From Gammaproteobacteria bacterium (GTDB lineage Bacteria; Pseudomonadota; Gammaproteobacteria; Steroidobacterales; Woeseiaceae), in NCBI GenBank assembly GCA_029881015.1, contig JAOUNK010000015.1, positions 1 through 21,246 of the forward strand: a DNA stretch of 21,246 nt. The letters are read 5' to 3'. The notes under the pieces are model-generated. The model saw only the letters and a program-made list of their open reading frames with translations. It was not told where the DNA came from and did not search any database. Both the position numbers and the translations under genes were made by a program. How positions within the stretch are numbered: the stretch's first letter is position 1; each line of letters starts with the position of its first letter. Below are positions 7,853-14,872 of this stretch, in pieces.

Positions 7853-7864
7853 CTGCTACCCGCC

Positions 7865-8779
7865 TCAGAACATTCGCTTGTTGAAGGCCGATTCGAGATA
7901 GATGCGCAGTGCCGACGTTCCCGTCTTGCGCTGCCGCTGCCGTGGACTGATCACGACGACCTCGCGGCCGGCCGATTCGAGTTCCGGCGTGAGGTCGACG
8001 AGGCGACCGGCACGCAGGTAGGGCTCGCACATGTAGTGTGGCAGGCGCGCGATTCCGAGGCCCGCCAGCGCCGCCTCCCGCGCTTCCAGCAGTCCGGACA
8101 CCTTGTGCTTCGCCTTGACCGTCACCGTCGTCACGTTGTCGCCGCGCCCGAAGCGCCACGAGTGCGTGTCGCGATCCGATGATTCTACGATGCAGTCATG
8201 GGCCTCAAGGTCGAACGGCGAGCGCACCGGGTCGTGTTGCGAGGCATAGTCGATGCCGGCAAAGATGGATTGGCGCACGTAGGCAATCGTGTTCGTCCAG
8301 CCACCGGCGATGGTTACAGGTGCAAGTGCAATGCCGATGTCGACGGAGTCGATCGCTTCTTCAGTCCACACGGTAATCGGCCGTCGGTCGATTCGGATCC
8401 CCGGATTCTCCGACTCGAAACTGCCGAGCCGGTCTTCCAGGTAGCGATCGATGATGTCCGGGGGCGCGCCGACGACGATTGGCGATGTGTTCGCGATAAT
8501 CGCGCCGACAGTCGCGAGAGACAGCGCATTCGCGGCGGACTCAAGCATGATTTCACACTGCTCCAGGCAGCGCTGCCCCGCATCAGTGACCGCTATATGC
8601 TTTGGCGTTCTATCGAGCAGCTTGACGCCCAGGTTGCGTTCGAGTGAGCCAAGCCGCCGACTGATTGTCGTGCGCTCCAGCCCAAGGTCAGCCGCACACC
8701 TCGATATGCCGCCGGCCTGTACGATTTTCGCAAATAGTGCCAGGTCCGCCACCTGCTTCAGTTCACCGTGCATACACAT
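7865..8779 (-). CDS. LysR-family transcriptional regulator
   Basis: This 304-residue DNA-binding regulator has the standard LysR plan. An N-terminal winged helix-turn-helix (about 8-66) includes LALFAKIVQAGGISRCAADL, the recognition-helix segment ERTTISRRLGSLERNLG and LLDRTPKHIAVTDAG. A linker helix follows, then a periplasmic-binding-like effector domain (about 98-300). The ligand cannot be inferred. A GGAG lies 4 bases before the ATG at 8779 and 10 bases before a second in-frame ATG at 8773, so the start is uncertain by two residues. The gene is divergent from an Lrp/AsnC regulator across 212 bases. LysR proteins often control a divergent neighbour, so the Lrp gene is one candidate target. 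Confidence 0.92.
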   Translation of the reverse strand: MCMHGELKQVADLALFAKIVQAGGISRCAADLGLERTTISRRLGSLERNLGVKLLDRTPKHIAVTDAGQRCLEQCEIMLESAANALSLATVGAIIANTSPIVVGAPPDIIDRYLEDRLGSFESENPGIRIDRRPITVWTEEAIDSVDIGIALAPVTIAGGWTNTIAYVRQSIFAGIDYASQHDPVRSPFDLEAHDCIVESSDRDTHSWRFGRGDNVTTVTVKAKHKVSGLLEAREAALAGLGIARLPHYMCEPYLRAGRLVDLTPELESAGREVVVISPRQRQRKTGTSALRIYLESAFNKRMF

Positions 8780-8838
8780 CTGTCTCCAACGAAATTAATT
8801 CTCTGTTACCTATAGAGTCCCGGGGCGGCAATATGGTT

Positions 8839-8863
8839 GTTGCGTTTCGTGCGTTAACGCAAC
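8839..8863. promoter_or_regulatory. Inverted repeat between divergent regulators, candidate operator
   Basis: GTTGCGTT (8839-8846) and AACGCAAC (8856-8863) are exact inverted copies separated by 9 bases, and within them GCGTTAACGC (8851-8860) is itself a perfect palindrome. The element lies 60 bases upstream of the LysR gene and about 130 upstream of the Lrp gene, so it could be an autoregulatory site for either product. I see no clear LysR T-N11-A consensus that would decide. Confidence 0.45.
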
Positions 8864-8991
8864 CCTGCGCGCGCGATCTGTGCGGATTGTGAAACGTTGC
8901 ACATCGGTAACAACATCAATGGAACCTGTCGCCGATTCCCGCTGTCTTAGCTTCTGCAGTTGCGAATTCACGCAAAGGGGAGACTGTGGGG

Positions 8992-9492
8992 ATGAAACGG
9001 CGCAGACCGGAACTGGACAAATACGATGTGGCAATCCTGTCGGCACTGTCGGTCAACACTCGCTTGACTACTGTCGAGCTTGCGCAACAGGTGCACCTGT
9101 CACGCACTGCCGTGTCACGTCGAATATCCGCGTTAAAAAGAATGAACGTCCTGAACGATGCGGCGGATGTCCTCAACTACGAGTCGATTGGATTCAAGGT
9201 GCGCGCCAGCGTCGAGATCTCGGCCCCTGGCCAGGCGACGCATATCATCAAGCCGAAGCTCCTGATGCGTCCCGAGGTGCTCAGCGTTGCCGTAATGGCC
9301 GGTGACGGCCTGCTGTGCCTCGACGTCATTGCCATCGACATGGAGCACTTGCATAGCTTTATCAACTCGGTGCAGAAGAACGGCGACACGACGACGAAGG
9401 TCATCTTCGCCGAGGAGAAGTCCCGCCTCACGCTGGTCGAGCGCATGCAAAAGCTCAGCGAAGAAACCAGCAGCGGCCTCGTCCGTACCTAG
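8992..9492 (+). CDS. Lrp/AsnC-family transcriptional regulator
   Basis: This 166-residue protein has the compact Lrp architecture: an N-terminal helix-turn-helix (about 8-55, with LDKYDVAILSALSVNTRLTT then LSRTAVSRRISALKRMNVL) and a C-terminal ligand-sensing ACT-like domain (about 68-145). Family members respond to amino acids and act locally or globally. The ATG at 8992 is favoured because AAGGGGAG (8975-8982) lies 9 bases upstream; the in-frame GTG at 8986 would be only 3 bases from it. The YHIN-type oxidoreductase gene begins 21 bases after the stop, so they may be co-transcribed. The carboxy tail (about 146-166) extends slightly beyond the usual domain. The regulated genes cannot be identified from the sequence. 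Confidence 0.9.
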   Translation: MKRRRPELDKYDVAILSALSVNTRLTTVELAQQVHLSRTAVSRRISALKRMNVLNDAADVLNYESIGFKVRASVEISAPGQATHIIKPKLLMRPEVLSVAVMAGDGLLCLDVIAIDMEHLHSFINSVQKNGDTTTKVIFAEEKSRLTLVERMQKLSEETSSGLVRT

Positions 9493-9513
9493 AGCGCCTG
9501 CTATCCTCCCGGC

Positions 9514-10698
9514 ATGACGAATGCCGATGTCCTTGTTATTGGCGGCGGTGCCGCCGGCCTCATGTGTGCCATTACCGCGGGGCGGCGCGGGCGCAGCGTC
9601 GTCGTGATGGAAGGGTCCAACAGGGTCGGCAAGAAAATCCTGATGTCCGGCGGCGGGCGCTGCAACTTCACCAACCTCTATTGTGGCCCGACAAACTTCC
9701 TTTCCCACAACCCGCATTTCTGCAAATCGGCGCTGTCACGCTACACGCAGCATGACTTTATCGCGTGGGTTGAAGAACATGGCATTGCTTACCACGAGAA
9801 GACGGCGGGCCAGCTGTTCTGCGACGAATCATCAAAGGAGATCGTCGCCATGCTGCTTCGTGAATGCGACACGGCCGGCGTACGCATCGTCACCGACTGC
9901 GACATCCAGAGCATCGCGTTTACCGGGACGTACGAGGTCACGTCCGGGAGTGGCGCGTTCGCGGCGCCGTCCCTGGTAATCGCGACAGGTGGCCTGTCTA
10001 TCCCGAAGATGGGCGCATCCGGGTTCGGGTACGACATTGCCCGGCAGTTCGGGCTCAATGTCCTTGCCACACAGGCAGGCCTCGTCCCGTTTACGTTTAC
10101 CGGTGCCTTGCACGAGATGATGCAGCGCCTTTCCGGCATCAGCGTTCGCGCCGCGGTCACCGCCAATGGCACTACGTTTACCGACGACGTCCTGTTTACG
10201 CACCGGGGCCTGAGTGGGCCGGCGATCTTGCAGGCCTCGAGTTTCTGGCAACCGGGTGACGCGATCGACATCGATCTCCTGGCCGGCATCGATGCTGCAC
10301 AATGGCTCATCGCCGCGAAATCGGAACAGCCGCGAGCCCTCCTGCGTACGGCGCTGGCGAAGTATATTGCCCGGGCACTGGTTGCCGAGTTGCAGGACCA
10401 CCTCTGGCGCCGACGCGCGGAAATACCCCTGACCGAACTCAGCAACGACGTCCTGCGCGAGATCGGCAACACGCTCAACCAATGGCGGATCAAGCCGGCG
10501 GCAACAGAAGGATACCGGACTGCGGAAGTCACGCTCGGCGGCGTCGACACCGGCGAATTGTCGTCGAAGACCATGGAGTCGCGGCGCCAGCCGGGTCTGT
10601 ATTTCATCGGCGAGGTCGTCGACGTGACCGGCCACCTCGGCGGGTTCAACTTCCAGTGGGCCTGGTCGTCCGGCCATGCCGCGGGCCTCGTCGTCTGA
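9514..10698 (+). CDS. NAD(P)/FAD-dependent oxidoreductase, HI0933/YhiN family
   Basis: This 394-residue flavoprotein belongs to the HI0933/YhiN family (annotated in many genomes as aminoacetone oxidase family). An N-terminal Rossmann motif, VLVIGGGAAGLMCAITAG (about 6-23), binds the FAD ADP moiety. The family signature RVGKKILMSGGGRCNFTN follows (about 37-54), a middle domain contains the THRGLSGPAILQ segment (about 229-240), and the C-terminal FAD-contacting stretch VVDVTGHLGGFNFQWAWSSG is near 369-388. Length and motif order are normal and intact. The physiological substrate of the family is unsettled. There is no clear Shine-Dalgarno before the ATG. It sits between the Lrp gene (21 bases upstream) and the sigma-factor operon (39 bases downstream), on the same strand. 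Confidence 0.92.
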   Translation: MTNADVLVIGGGAAGLMCAITAGRRGRSVVVMEGSNRVGKKILMSGGGRCNFTNLYCGPTNFLSHNPHFCKSALSRYTQHDFIAWVEEHGIAYHEKTAGQLFCDESSKEIVAMLLRECDTAGVRIVTDCDIQSIAFTGTYEVTSGSGAFAAPSLVIATGGLSIPKMGASGFGYDIARQFGLNVLATQAGLVPFTFTGALHEMMQRLSGISVRAAVTANGTTFTDDVLFTHRGLSGPAILQASSFWQPGDAIDIDLLAGIDAAQWLIAAKSEQPRALLRTALAKYIARALVAELQDHLWRRRAEIPLTELSNDVLREIGNTLNQWRIKPAATEGYRTAEVTLGGVDTGELSSKTMESRRQPGLYFIGEVVDVTGHLGGFNFQWAWSSGHAAGLVV

Positions 10699-10737
10699 TT
10701 TGCTAACGTTTTCGCGCTACGCTACATCCAATTGAAC

Positions 10738-11277
10738 ATGGCGGCAGTTATCGAGATCGGCAGCAGCCCGCCGTCACAGGCGGATTTTCACCGGGTAATT
10801 ACGCAGCGCTCCGATCGCTGGTACTCGGCATGCCTGAAAATAACCCGCAACCCGGACCTCGCCGCCGATGCCGTGCAGGATGCCCTGCTGAACGCGTGGC
10901 GCAAGCGCGGCCAGTTCAGGAACACCGCCCGCCTGGACACCTGGATCCATCGCATTGCCGTCAACGCGGCCCTCAACCTGTTGCGAAAGTCCCGTCCCGG
11001 TGTGTTCGAGGCGCTCGATAGCGACGTCGAGGACGATGCGGACAGGCCGGACCAGGTCCTGCAGGATCATGAGCTCGAGAGCGACCTTGCCGCGTCGCTG
11101 GCACGGCTCAGTGAAGTGGAACGCGTGTGCTTCGTGCTCAAGCACCTCGAGCATTGGCGCACCCGCGAAATCTCGGAGGAAATCGGCACCAACGACGGAT
11201 GTGTGAAACAGGCCGTGTTTCGCGCAGTGCACAAGCTGCGCGCCGACATGCAGCACCTTGAGAGACTCGAATCATGA
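10738..11277 (+). CDS. ECF-type RNA polymerase sigma factor
   Basis: This 179-residue sigma-70 family protein of the extracytoplasmic type carries only regions 2 and 4. Region 2 (about 16-85) has the DLAADAVQDALLNAWRK and LDTWIHRIAVNAALNLLRK segments that contact the -10 element and core polymerase. Region 4 (about 117-168) has LSEVERVCFVLKHLEHWRTREISEEIG and the recognition helix VKQAVFRAVHKLR. A long acidic linker (about 91-115, many Asp) joins them. I chose the ATG at 10738; an in-frame TTG at 10732 is the other option, and neither has a strong ribosome binding site. The stop overlaps the next start by ATGA, so the anti-sigma candidate is translationally coupled. The operon probably holds its own target promoter, but I could not identify a convincing ECF -35. 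Confidence 0.92.
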   Translation: MAAVIEIGSSPPSQADFHRVITQRSDRWYSACLKITRNPDLAADAVQDALLNAWRKRGQFRNTARLDTWIHRIAVNAALNLLRKSRPGVFEALDSDVEDDADRPDQVLQDHELESDLAASLARLSEVERVCFVLKHLEHWRTREISEEIGTNDGCVKQAVFRAVHKLRADMQHLERLES

Positions 11278-11903
11278 ATGACAAGACCGACGACATCATT
11301 GCCGCACACCGTGCGGATATCCACTCGCCGCCGCCGGCCACCGTGCAGAGATGGCACGACGCGCTTGATGCGGCCGCCGCCGCGGAGGCCACCCGTGACG
11401 TACCGCGGCCGCGCGTGCTGCAACCATCCTCGTTCTTCCTGGGGATGGCCATGGCCGCGGCGCTCGCCCTGGGTATCGCAATAGGCTTCTTCGTTGCCGA
11501 CGAGGATCCGGTTACCGAACTGCCGCTGGTAGCCGAAAGCCCGCGCCCGGCCAACGCGGTTCCCGGCGCCTTGTCGCGCGGCCTGCAGGTCCACTTTCGC
11601 GATAGTCGCGCACAGATCATGAGCCTGCCCGAGGCCCAGGACCGGACGATGCTGGTCCTGCGCATCATCGAGCAGAACCGCATGTTCGAGAATGCCGCTA
11701 CCAGCAACGACGCACCGAAACTCGCCCGCGTCCTGCGAGCTTTCGAACCGATCCTGCTGCAACTGGCTGCGGACGACCTCGCGCCGGCGGATGCTGAAGC
11801 GCTGCAGGCACAACTCGCCTTCGAGCTGAACGTGATGCTAACCAAACTGGGTGCCGAATCATCAGATGACACACAGCCACACGATTTAGGAAATACGACA
11901 TGA
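11274..11903 (+). CDS. Single-pass membrane protein, candidate anti-sigma factor
   Basis: This 209-residue protein is coupled to the sigma gene by an ATGA overlap, the classic arrangement for an ECF anti-sigma factor. A cytoplasmic N-terminus (1-52, with an HRADIHSPPPATVQRWHDAL segment) is followed by one transmembrane helix (about 53-74, rich in Ala, Leu, Gly and Ile). A periplasmic domain of about 130 residues follows, mostly helical, with an SRAQIMSLPEAQDRTMLVLR stretch (about 110-129) and an acidic C-terminal tail. It has no cysteine at all, so it is not of the zinc-binding HxxxCxxC class, and I cannot match its N-terminus to a named anti-sigma domain. The role is therefore inferred from position and topology. 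The stop overlaps the next start by another ATGA. Confidence 0.8.
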   Translation: MNDKTDDIIAAHRADIHSPPPATVQRWHDALDAAAAAEATRDVPRPRVLQPSSFFLGMAMAAALALGIAIGFFVADEDPVTELPLVAESPRPANAVPGALSRGLQVHFRDSRAQIMSLPEAQDRTMLVLRIIEQNRMFENAATSNDAPKLARVLRAFEPILLQLAADDLAPADAEALQAQLAFELNVMLTKLGAESSDDTQPHDLGNTT

Positions 11904-12802
11904 ACAGAATCACAAGACTGGCGCTCGGCACCGTTCTCCTGTTGCTGGCAACGGGCAGCCTCGCTCAAACCGCCGCAGGCAACGATGCCGACAGCCTGCG
12001 CATGGCCGCGCTCGAGGCGCTGATCACCGCACCCCCGGAGCGCGCACTGCCCATTGTCGACAAGGTCCTCGCGGGTAACCACAGTGCCGAGCTCAAGGAG
12101 CGCGCACTGTTTATCCTGAGCCAGATCGAGAGCCCGGAATCGCAGGCCCGCCTTCTCGCGTTCGCGAGTGACAGCCAGGGCGAACTGCGGACTGAGGCTA
12201 TTCGCATGATAGGTATTGGCGGCGACGAGACAGCGCTCGCCAGCCTCGGCGACATCTACCGCAGCGGCGATGCCGGTGTCCGGGATGCCGTGTTGGAGGC
12301 ATACCTGATAGCCGGTGACGCGGACGCTGTCTTCGACATCGCGACGAGCACCCAGGATGAAGAGGCTTTTTCGAACGCCGTCGGCATGCTCGGCGCAATG
12401 GGCGCCCATACGCAACTACGTGAATTGCGCAACAGGGCCGGGCTGTCGGACTCACTGATCGAAGCCTATGCGATTTCGGGTGACGCGGACTCGCTGCGCG
12501 AGCTTGCTATGAACGACAGCAACCCGGCGATGCAGCTCAAGGCGATTGAAGCCCTCGGTATCGTCGGCGGTGCCGATGTCAGCCAGCTACTTGTCGATCT
12601 GTACCGGCGCACGACAAACGACGATGTCCGGGATTCCGCGCTGCAAGGCATGTTGATCGCGGGACACGACGCCGGGGTACTGGAGCTCTACAGGAATGCA
12701 AAAGACGCGGCCGAGAAACGCCGGCTTCTCGAGTACCTTGTCATTATGGACAGCGACGCTGTCTGGGACCTGATCGACACTGCACTTGAAGGGGCGCAGT
12801 AA
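11900..12802 (+). CDS. Exported HEAT-repeat protein
   Basis: This 300-residue protein has an N-terminal signal peptide (about 1-23, cleavage near SLAQ-T) and is then built almost entirely of HEAT/ARM-like helical repeats. Recurring patterns include ELKERALFILSQIESPESQARLL (about 57-79), ELRTEAIRMIGIGGDETALASL, VRDAVLEAYLIAGDADAVFDI and VRDSALQGMLIAGHDAGVLEL. Such solenoids bind other proteins; no enzymatic residues are visible. It overlaps the anti-sigma candidate by ATGA and the next gene by TAATG, so all four genes of the operon are coupled. An exported solenoid in this position could sense envelope state or be held by the anti-sigma periplasmic domain, which is inference. Distant resemblance to phycobilin-lyase HEAT proteins reflects only the fold. 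Confidence 0.85.
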   Translation: MNRITRLALGTVLLLLATGSLAQTAAGNDADSLRMAALEALITAPPERALPIVDKVLAGNHSAELKERALFILSQIESPESQARLLAFASDSQGELRTEAIRMIGIGGDETALASLGDIYRSGDAGVRDAVLEAYLIAGDADAVFDIATSTQDEEAFSNAVGMLGAMGAHTQLRELRNRAGLSDSLIEAYAISGDADSLRELAMNDSNPAMQLKAIEALGIVGGADVSQLLVDLYRRTTNDDVRDSALQGMLIAGHDAGVLELYRNAKDAAEKRRLLEYLVIMDSDAVWDLIDTALEGAQ

Positions 12803-13197
12803 TGCGCGCCGGCAGGGCTTTCGTGCTGGTTCTTGCGGGGCTCGCTTTTTTCTGGAGCGCGCCGGCCAGCAGCGAGCTGTCGATTGGTGCAGCCGACGGC
12901 TGGTACAAGTGGCAGGTCGAGGGCACCGCGACGACGCTGTACCTCCACCAGGAGCGCGGCCAGCCGACCGGCATCCGGGTGTTCAGTCCGGACTGCCGCC
13001 TGGCGATGAGGGGCATCACCGGCGAGGTTGCGGATATGGGATCGGTCTCGGTTGACGATAGCGTCGCCCTGCTGCTCCGTATCGCGCGCGACGAGAACTT
13101 CGATATGGACCTGCGGCAGGAAGCGTTGTTCGGACTCGCACAGTCGAACTCGGACACCGCGTACGCCTATCTCGACGAGGTACTGTTCGGCGAATAG
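12802..13197 (+). CDS. Small exported protein with beta-rich N-terminus and one HEAT-like repeat
   Basis: This 131-residue protein starts at an ATG sharing one base with the upstream stop (TAATG). A signal peptide (about 1-24, ending PASS-E) precedes a segment rich in predicted strands (about 27-80, ADGWYKWQVEGTATTLYLHQ then RVFSPDCRLAMRG), with a single mature cysteine, C65. The tail (about 84-131) is one HEAT-like repeat with the LRQEALFGLAQSNSDTAYAYL pattern seen in larger HEAT proteins linked to ECF operons. It looks like a truncated or split relative of the preceding protein. Function unknown. It is the last gene of the operon; no terminator is evident before the next gene. Confidence 0.8.
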   Translation: MRAGRAFVLVLAGLAFFWSAPASSELSIGAADGWYKWQVEGTATTLYLHQERGQPTGIRVFSPDCRLAMRGITGEVADMGSVSVDDSVALLLRIARDENFDMDLRQEALFGLAQSNSDTAYAYLDEVLFGE

Positions 13198-13212
13198 CTG
13201 TCGCCAGCACGA

Positions 13213-13229
13213 TATGCACTAAGTGCATA
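13213..13229. promoter_or_regulatory. 17-bp inverted repeat, candidate operator upstream of the cysteine-synthase-like gene
   Basis: TATGCAC (13213-13219) and GTGCATA (13223-13229) are exact inverted arms around TAA. A -10-like TATAAC lies just downstream (13234-13239), so a bound dimeric regulator would occlude polymerase. No good -35 is visible at the matching distance, and a second -10-like TATAGA occurs at 13280-13285 close to the start codon. The regulator is unknown. Confidence 0.4.
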
Positions 13230-13297
13230 CCGGTATAACGAAAGCGTCTGGGGATCGCCTTGTCCCCGATTGCCGTCTCTATAGACTCGGCACTCTT

Positions 13298-14263
13298 ATG
13301 AACGCAAACGTTGAAACCCTGTTTCCGAACCGGACCGAGGTCTATGACAGTATCGTCGACCTCGTGCCCGGACCGAACAACCCGACACCCATGGTGCGCC
13401 TCGGCGAGCGCTTCAATGCGCACCGGGGCTTCGAACTCCTCGTAAAACTCGAGGGCATGAATCCCTTTGGCTCGATCAAGGATCGCACCGCCTGGTACAT
13501 GCTGAACGGCTTGCAACTCAAGAAAGGCCAGTCACTGGTCGAGCCCTCGGCCGGCAACACGGGAATCGCCCTTGCCGCACTGGCCAATGCCCAGGGCATA
13601 CCGATCGAGATCGCCGTGCCCGATGGTGCGCCGGAAGAGAAGAAGGCATTGCTCCGCTTCCTTGGCGCTGAGCTGATCGAGGTAGAGGACGAGCTGTGCC
13701 CCATCTACCCGTCGGAAGGTGCCCGCGGGGTCGTCAAGAGCATGGTCGAAAGCGAGGCTTACGGCGGCAAGTACGTGAGCCCGAACCAGTACGAAAGCGA
13801 GCTCAATGTCGCTGCGCATTACCACACGACAGGACCGGAGATCTGGCGCCAGACCGGTGGCCGAATCGACTTTTTCTTTGCCGGTATCGGCACCGGTGGC
13901 ACGATAACCGGCGTCGGCCGCTACCTGAAGGAACGTAACCCGGACATCAGGATCATCGGCGTAGAGCCGGCCACTCGCCACCACAAGCTGTCCGGGCTGA
14001 AGCGGGTCACCGGGCTGCCCGACGAGCATTTCCCGGCAATCCTCGACCAGGACGTTGTCGATGAGTTTGTCTCGGTGACCGATGACGATGCATTTGCGGC
14101 CGGCATCAGGGTCGCGCGGACCGAGGGCGTGATGGTCGGGCCGACCACGGGTGCGTTATTGCACGCTGCGCATGAGTGGGGCGCCGACCACGAAGGGACG
14201 GCCGTCGTCATCTCGGGCGACAGCGCCGCGAAGTACGTGTCCGCCTACGCCGAGTATCTATAG
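13298..14263 (+). CDS. PLP-dependent cysteine synthase family enzyme
   Basis: This 321-residue fold-type II PLP enzyme of the CysK/CysM/cystathionine beta-synthase family joins sulfide or a thiol to an activated serine to make cysteine or a related product. The lysine that binds PLP is K61 in NPFGSIKDR. The substrate-binding loop is SAGNTG (84-89, usually S/T-SGNTG), the phosphate-binding loop GTGGT lies at 198-202, and the PLP-ring serine is in ISGDSAAKY (about S309). Length matches CysM-type enzymes without a CBS domain. The open frame extends back to 13223, but the family starts near the ATG at 13298, which I chose; the Shine-Dalgarno is poor. The gene ends convergently with hemG, overlapping it by six bases. 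The exact substrate (sulfide, thiosulfate, homocysteine) is undecided. Confidence 0.88.
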   Translation: MNANVETLFPNRTEVYDSIVDLVPGPNNPTPMVRLGERFNAHRGFELLVKLEGMNPFGSIKDRTAWYMLNGLQLKKGQSLVEPSAGNTGIALAALANAQGIPIEIAVPDGAPEEKKALLRFLGAELIEVEDELCPIYPSEGARGVVKSMVESEAYGGKYVSPNQYESELNVAAHYHTTGPEIWRQTGGRIDFFFAGIGTGGTITGVGRYLKERNPDIRIIGVEPATRHHKLSGLKRVTGLPDEHFPAILDQDVVDEFVSVTDDDAFAAGIRVARTEGVMVGPTTGALLHAAHEWGADHEGTAVVISGDSAAKYVSAYAEYL

Positions 14264-14785
14264 CGCGACGACCTTGCGCCCGAACTCACTGACCTGCTCC
14301 CAGTCGGTGAATTCGACGGTTTGGGTCGGGTCCGTCGGTCCTTTCGTCATCCACATGATGAAGCGGATCATGGTCCGGTCGAACGCGCCCAGCGACGGGT
14401 AGTCGATCCTGCCCGCGAATACCGCGAGGTTCTGCGGCTGCCAGTCGATCTGCGTAAGGAATTTCTGCAGGTAGGGATTCGTTTCGGGTGTGTTCTTCTC
14501 GGGCTTGCGAGCCACCACGTTTACGGAAAACAGCGCGTTGGGATGCGCTTCGAGCACCGCCTGGTTCTTCCCGATGAACTCGTACACGGTCCGCTGGTGT
14601 TTGCCGTAGCGGATGCTGGCGCCGATGACGACCTTGTCGAACTCCCGCCCTTCCAGCGACGGACCGTCGGCCAGGTCGACGATTTCCACGGTATCGCCGC
14701 CGTCCTCGATCACGGCCTGCAGGCGCCTGCAGATCTCCACCGTATGACCGTCGGTTGTCGAATAGAGTAAGAGTACTTTTGCCAT
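14258..14785 (-). CDS. hemG: Menaquinone-dependent protoporphyrinogen IX dehydrogenase
   Basis: This 175-residue flavodoxin-fold protein matches the E. coli HemG plan closely. HemG oxidises protoporphyrinogen IX to protoporphyrin IX in heme synthesis, passing electrons through FMN to quinones. The N-terminal FMN phosphate loop is LLLYSTTDGHTVEI (about 4-17). Two long family motifs follow: VVIGASIRYGKH (about 53-64) and FSVNVVARKPEKNTPETNPY (about 86-105). The C-terminal FTDWEQVSEFGRKV segment is also conserved. The ATG at 14785 is set by GGAGG (plus-strand positions 14792-14796) six bases upstream; the frame is open to 14821 but the extension is unlike HemG. It is convergent with the cysteine-synthase gene, and their stops overlap within TATCTATAG. 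It is one of the clearest taxonomic pointers to Gammaproteobacteria here. Confidence 0.95.
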   Translation of the reverse strand: MAKVLLLYSTTDGHTVEICRRLQAVIEDGGDTVEIVDLADGPSLEGREFDKVVIGASIRYGKHQRTVYEFIGKNQAVLEAHPNALFSVNVVARKPEKNTPETNPYLQKFLTQIDWQPQNLAVFAGRIDYPSLGAFDRTMIRFIMWMTKGPTDPTQTVEFTDWEQVSEFGRKVVAL

Positions 14786-14872
14786 ATCGGGCCTCCGCGC
14801 CGGAGCATAGGTGGAATCCATAACTGTGCCTGCGCCGGAAATCCCTTACAACAATCCTGCGGGAGAATATCC

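Noticed and set aside
11900..13197. HEAT proteins as phycobilin lyases
   Set aside because: The similarity is only the general solenoid fold; they are exported and lie in a sigma-factor operon, and there are no phycobiliprotein genes.
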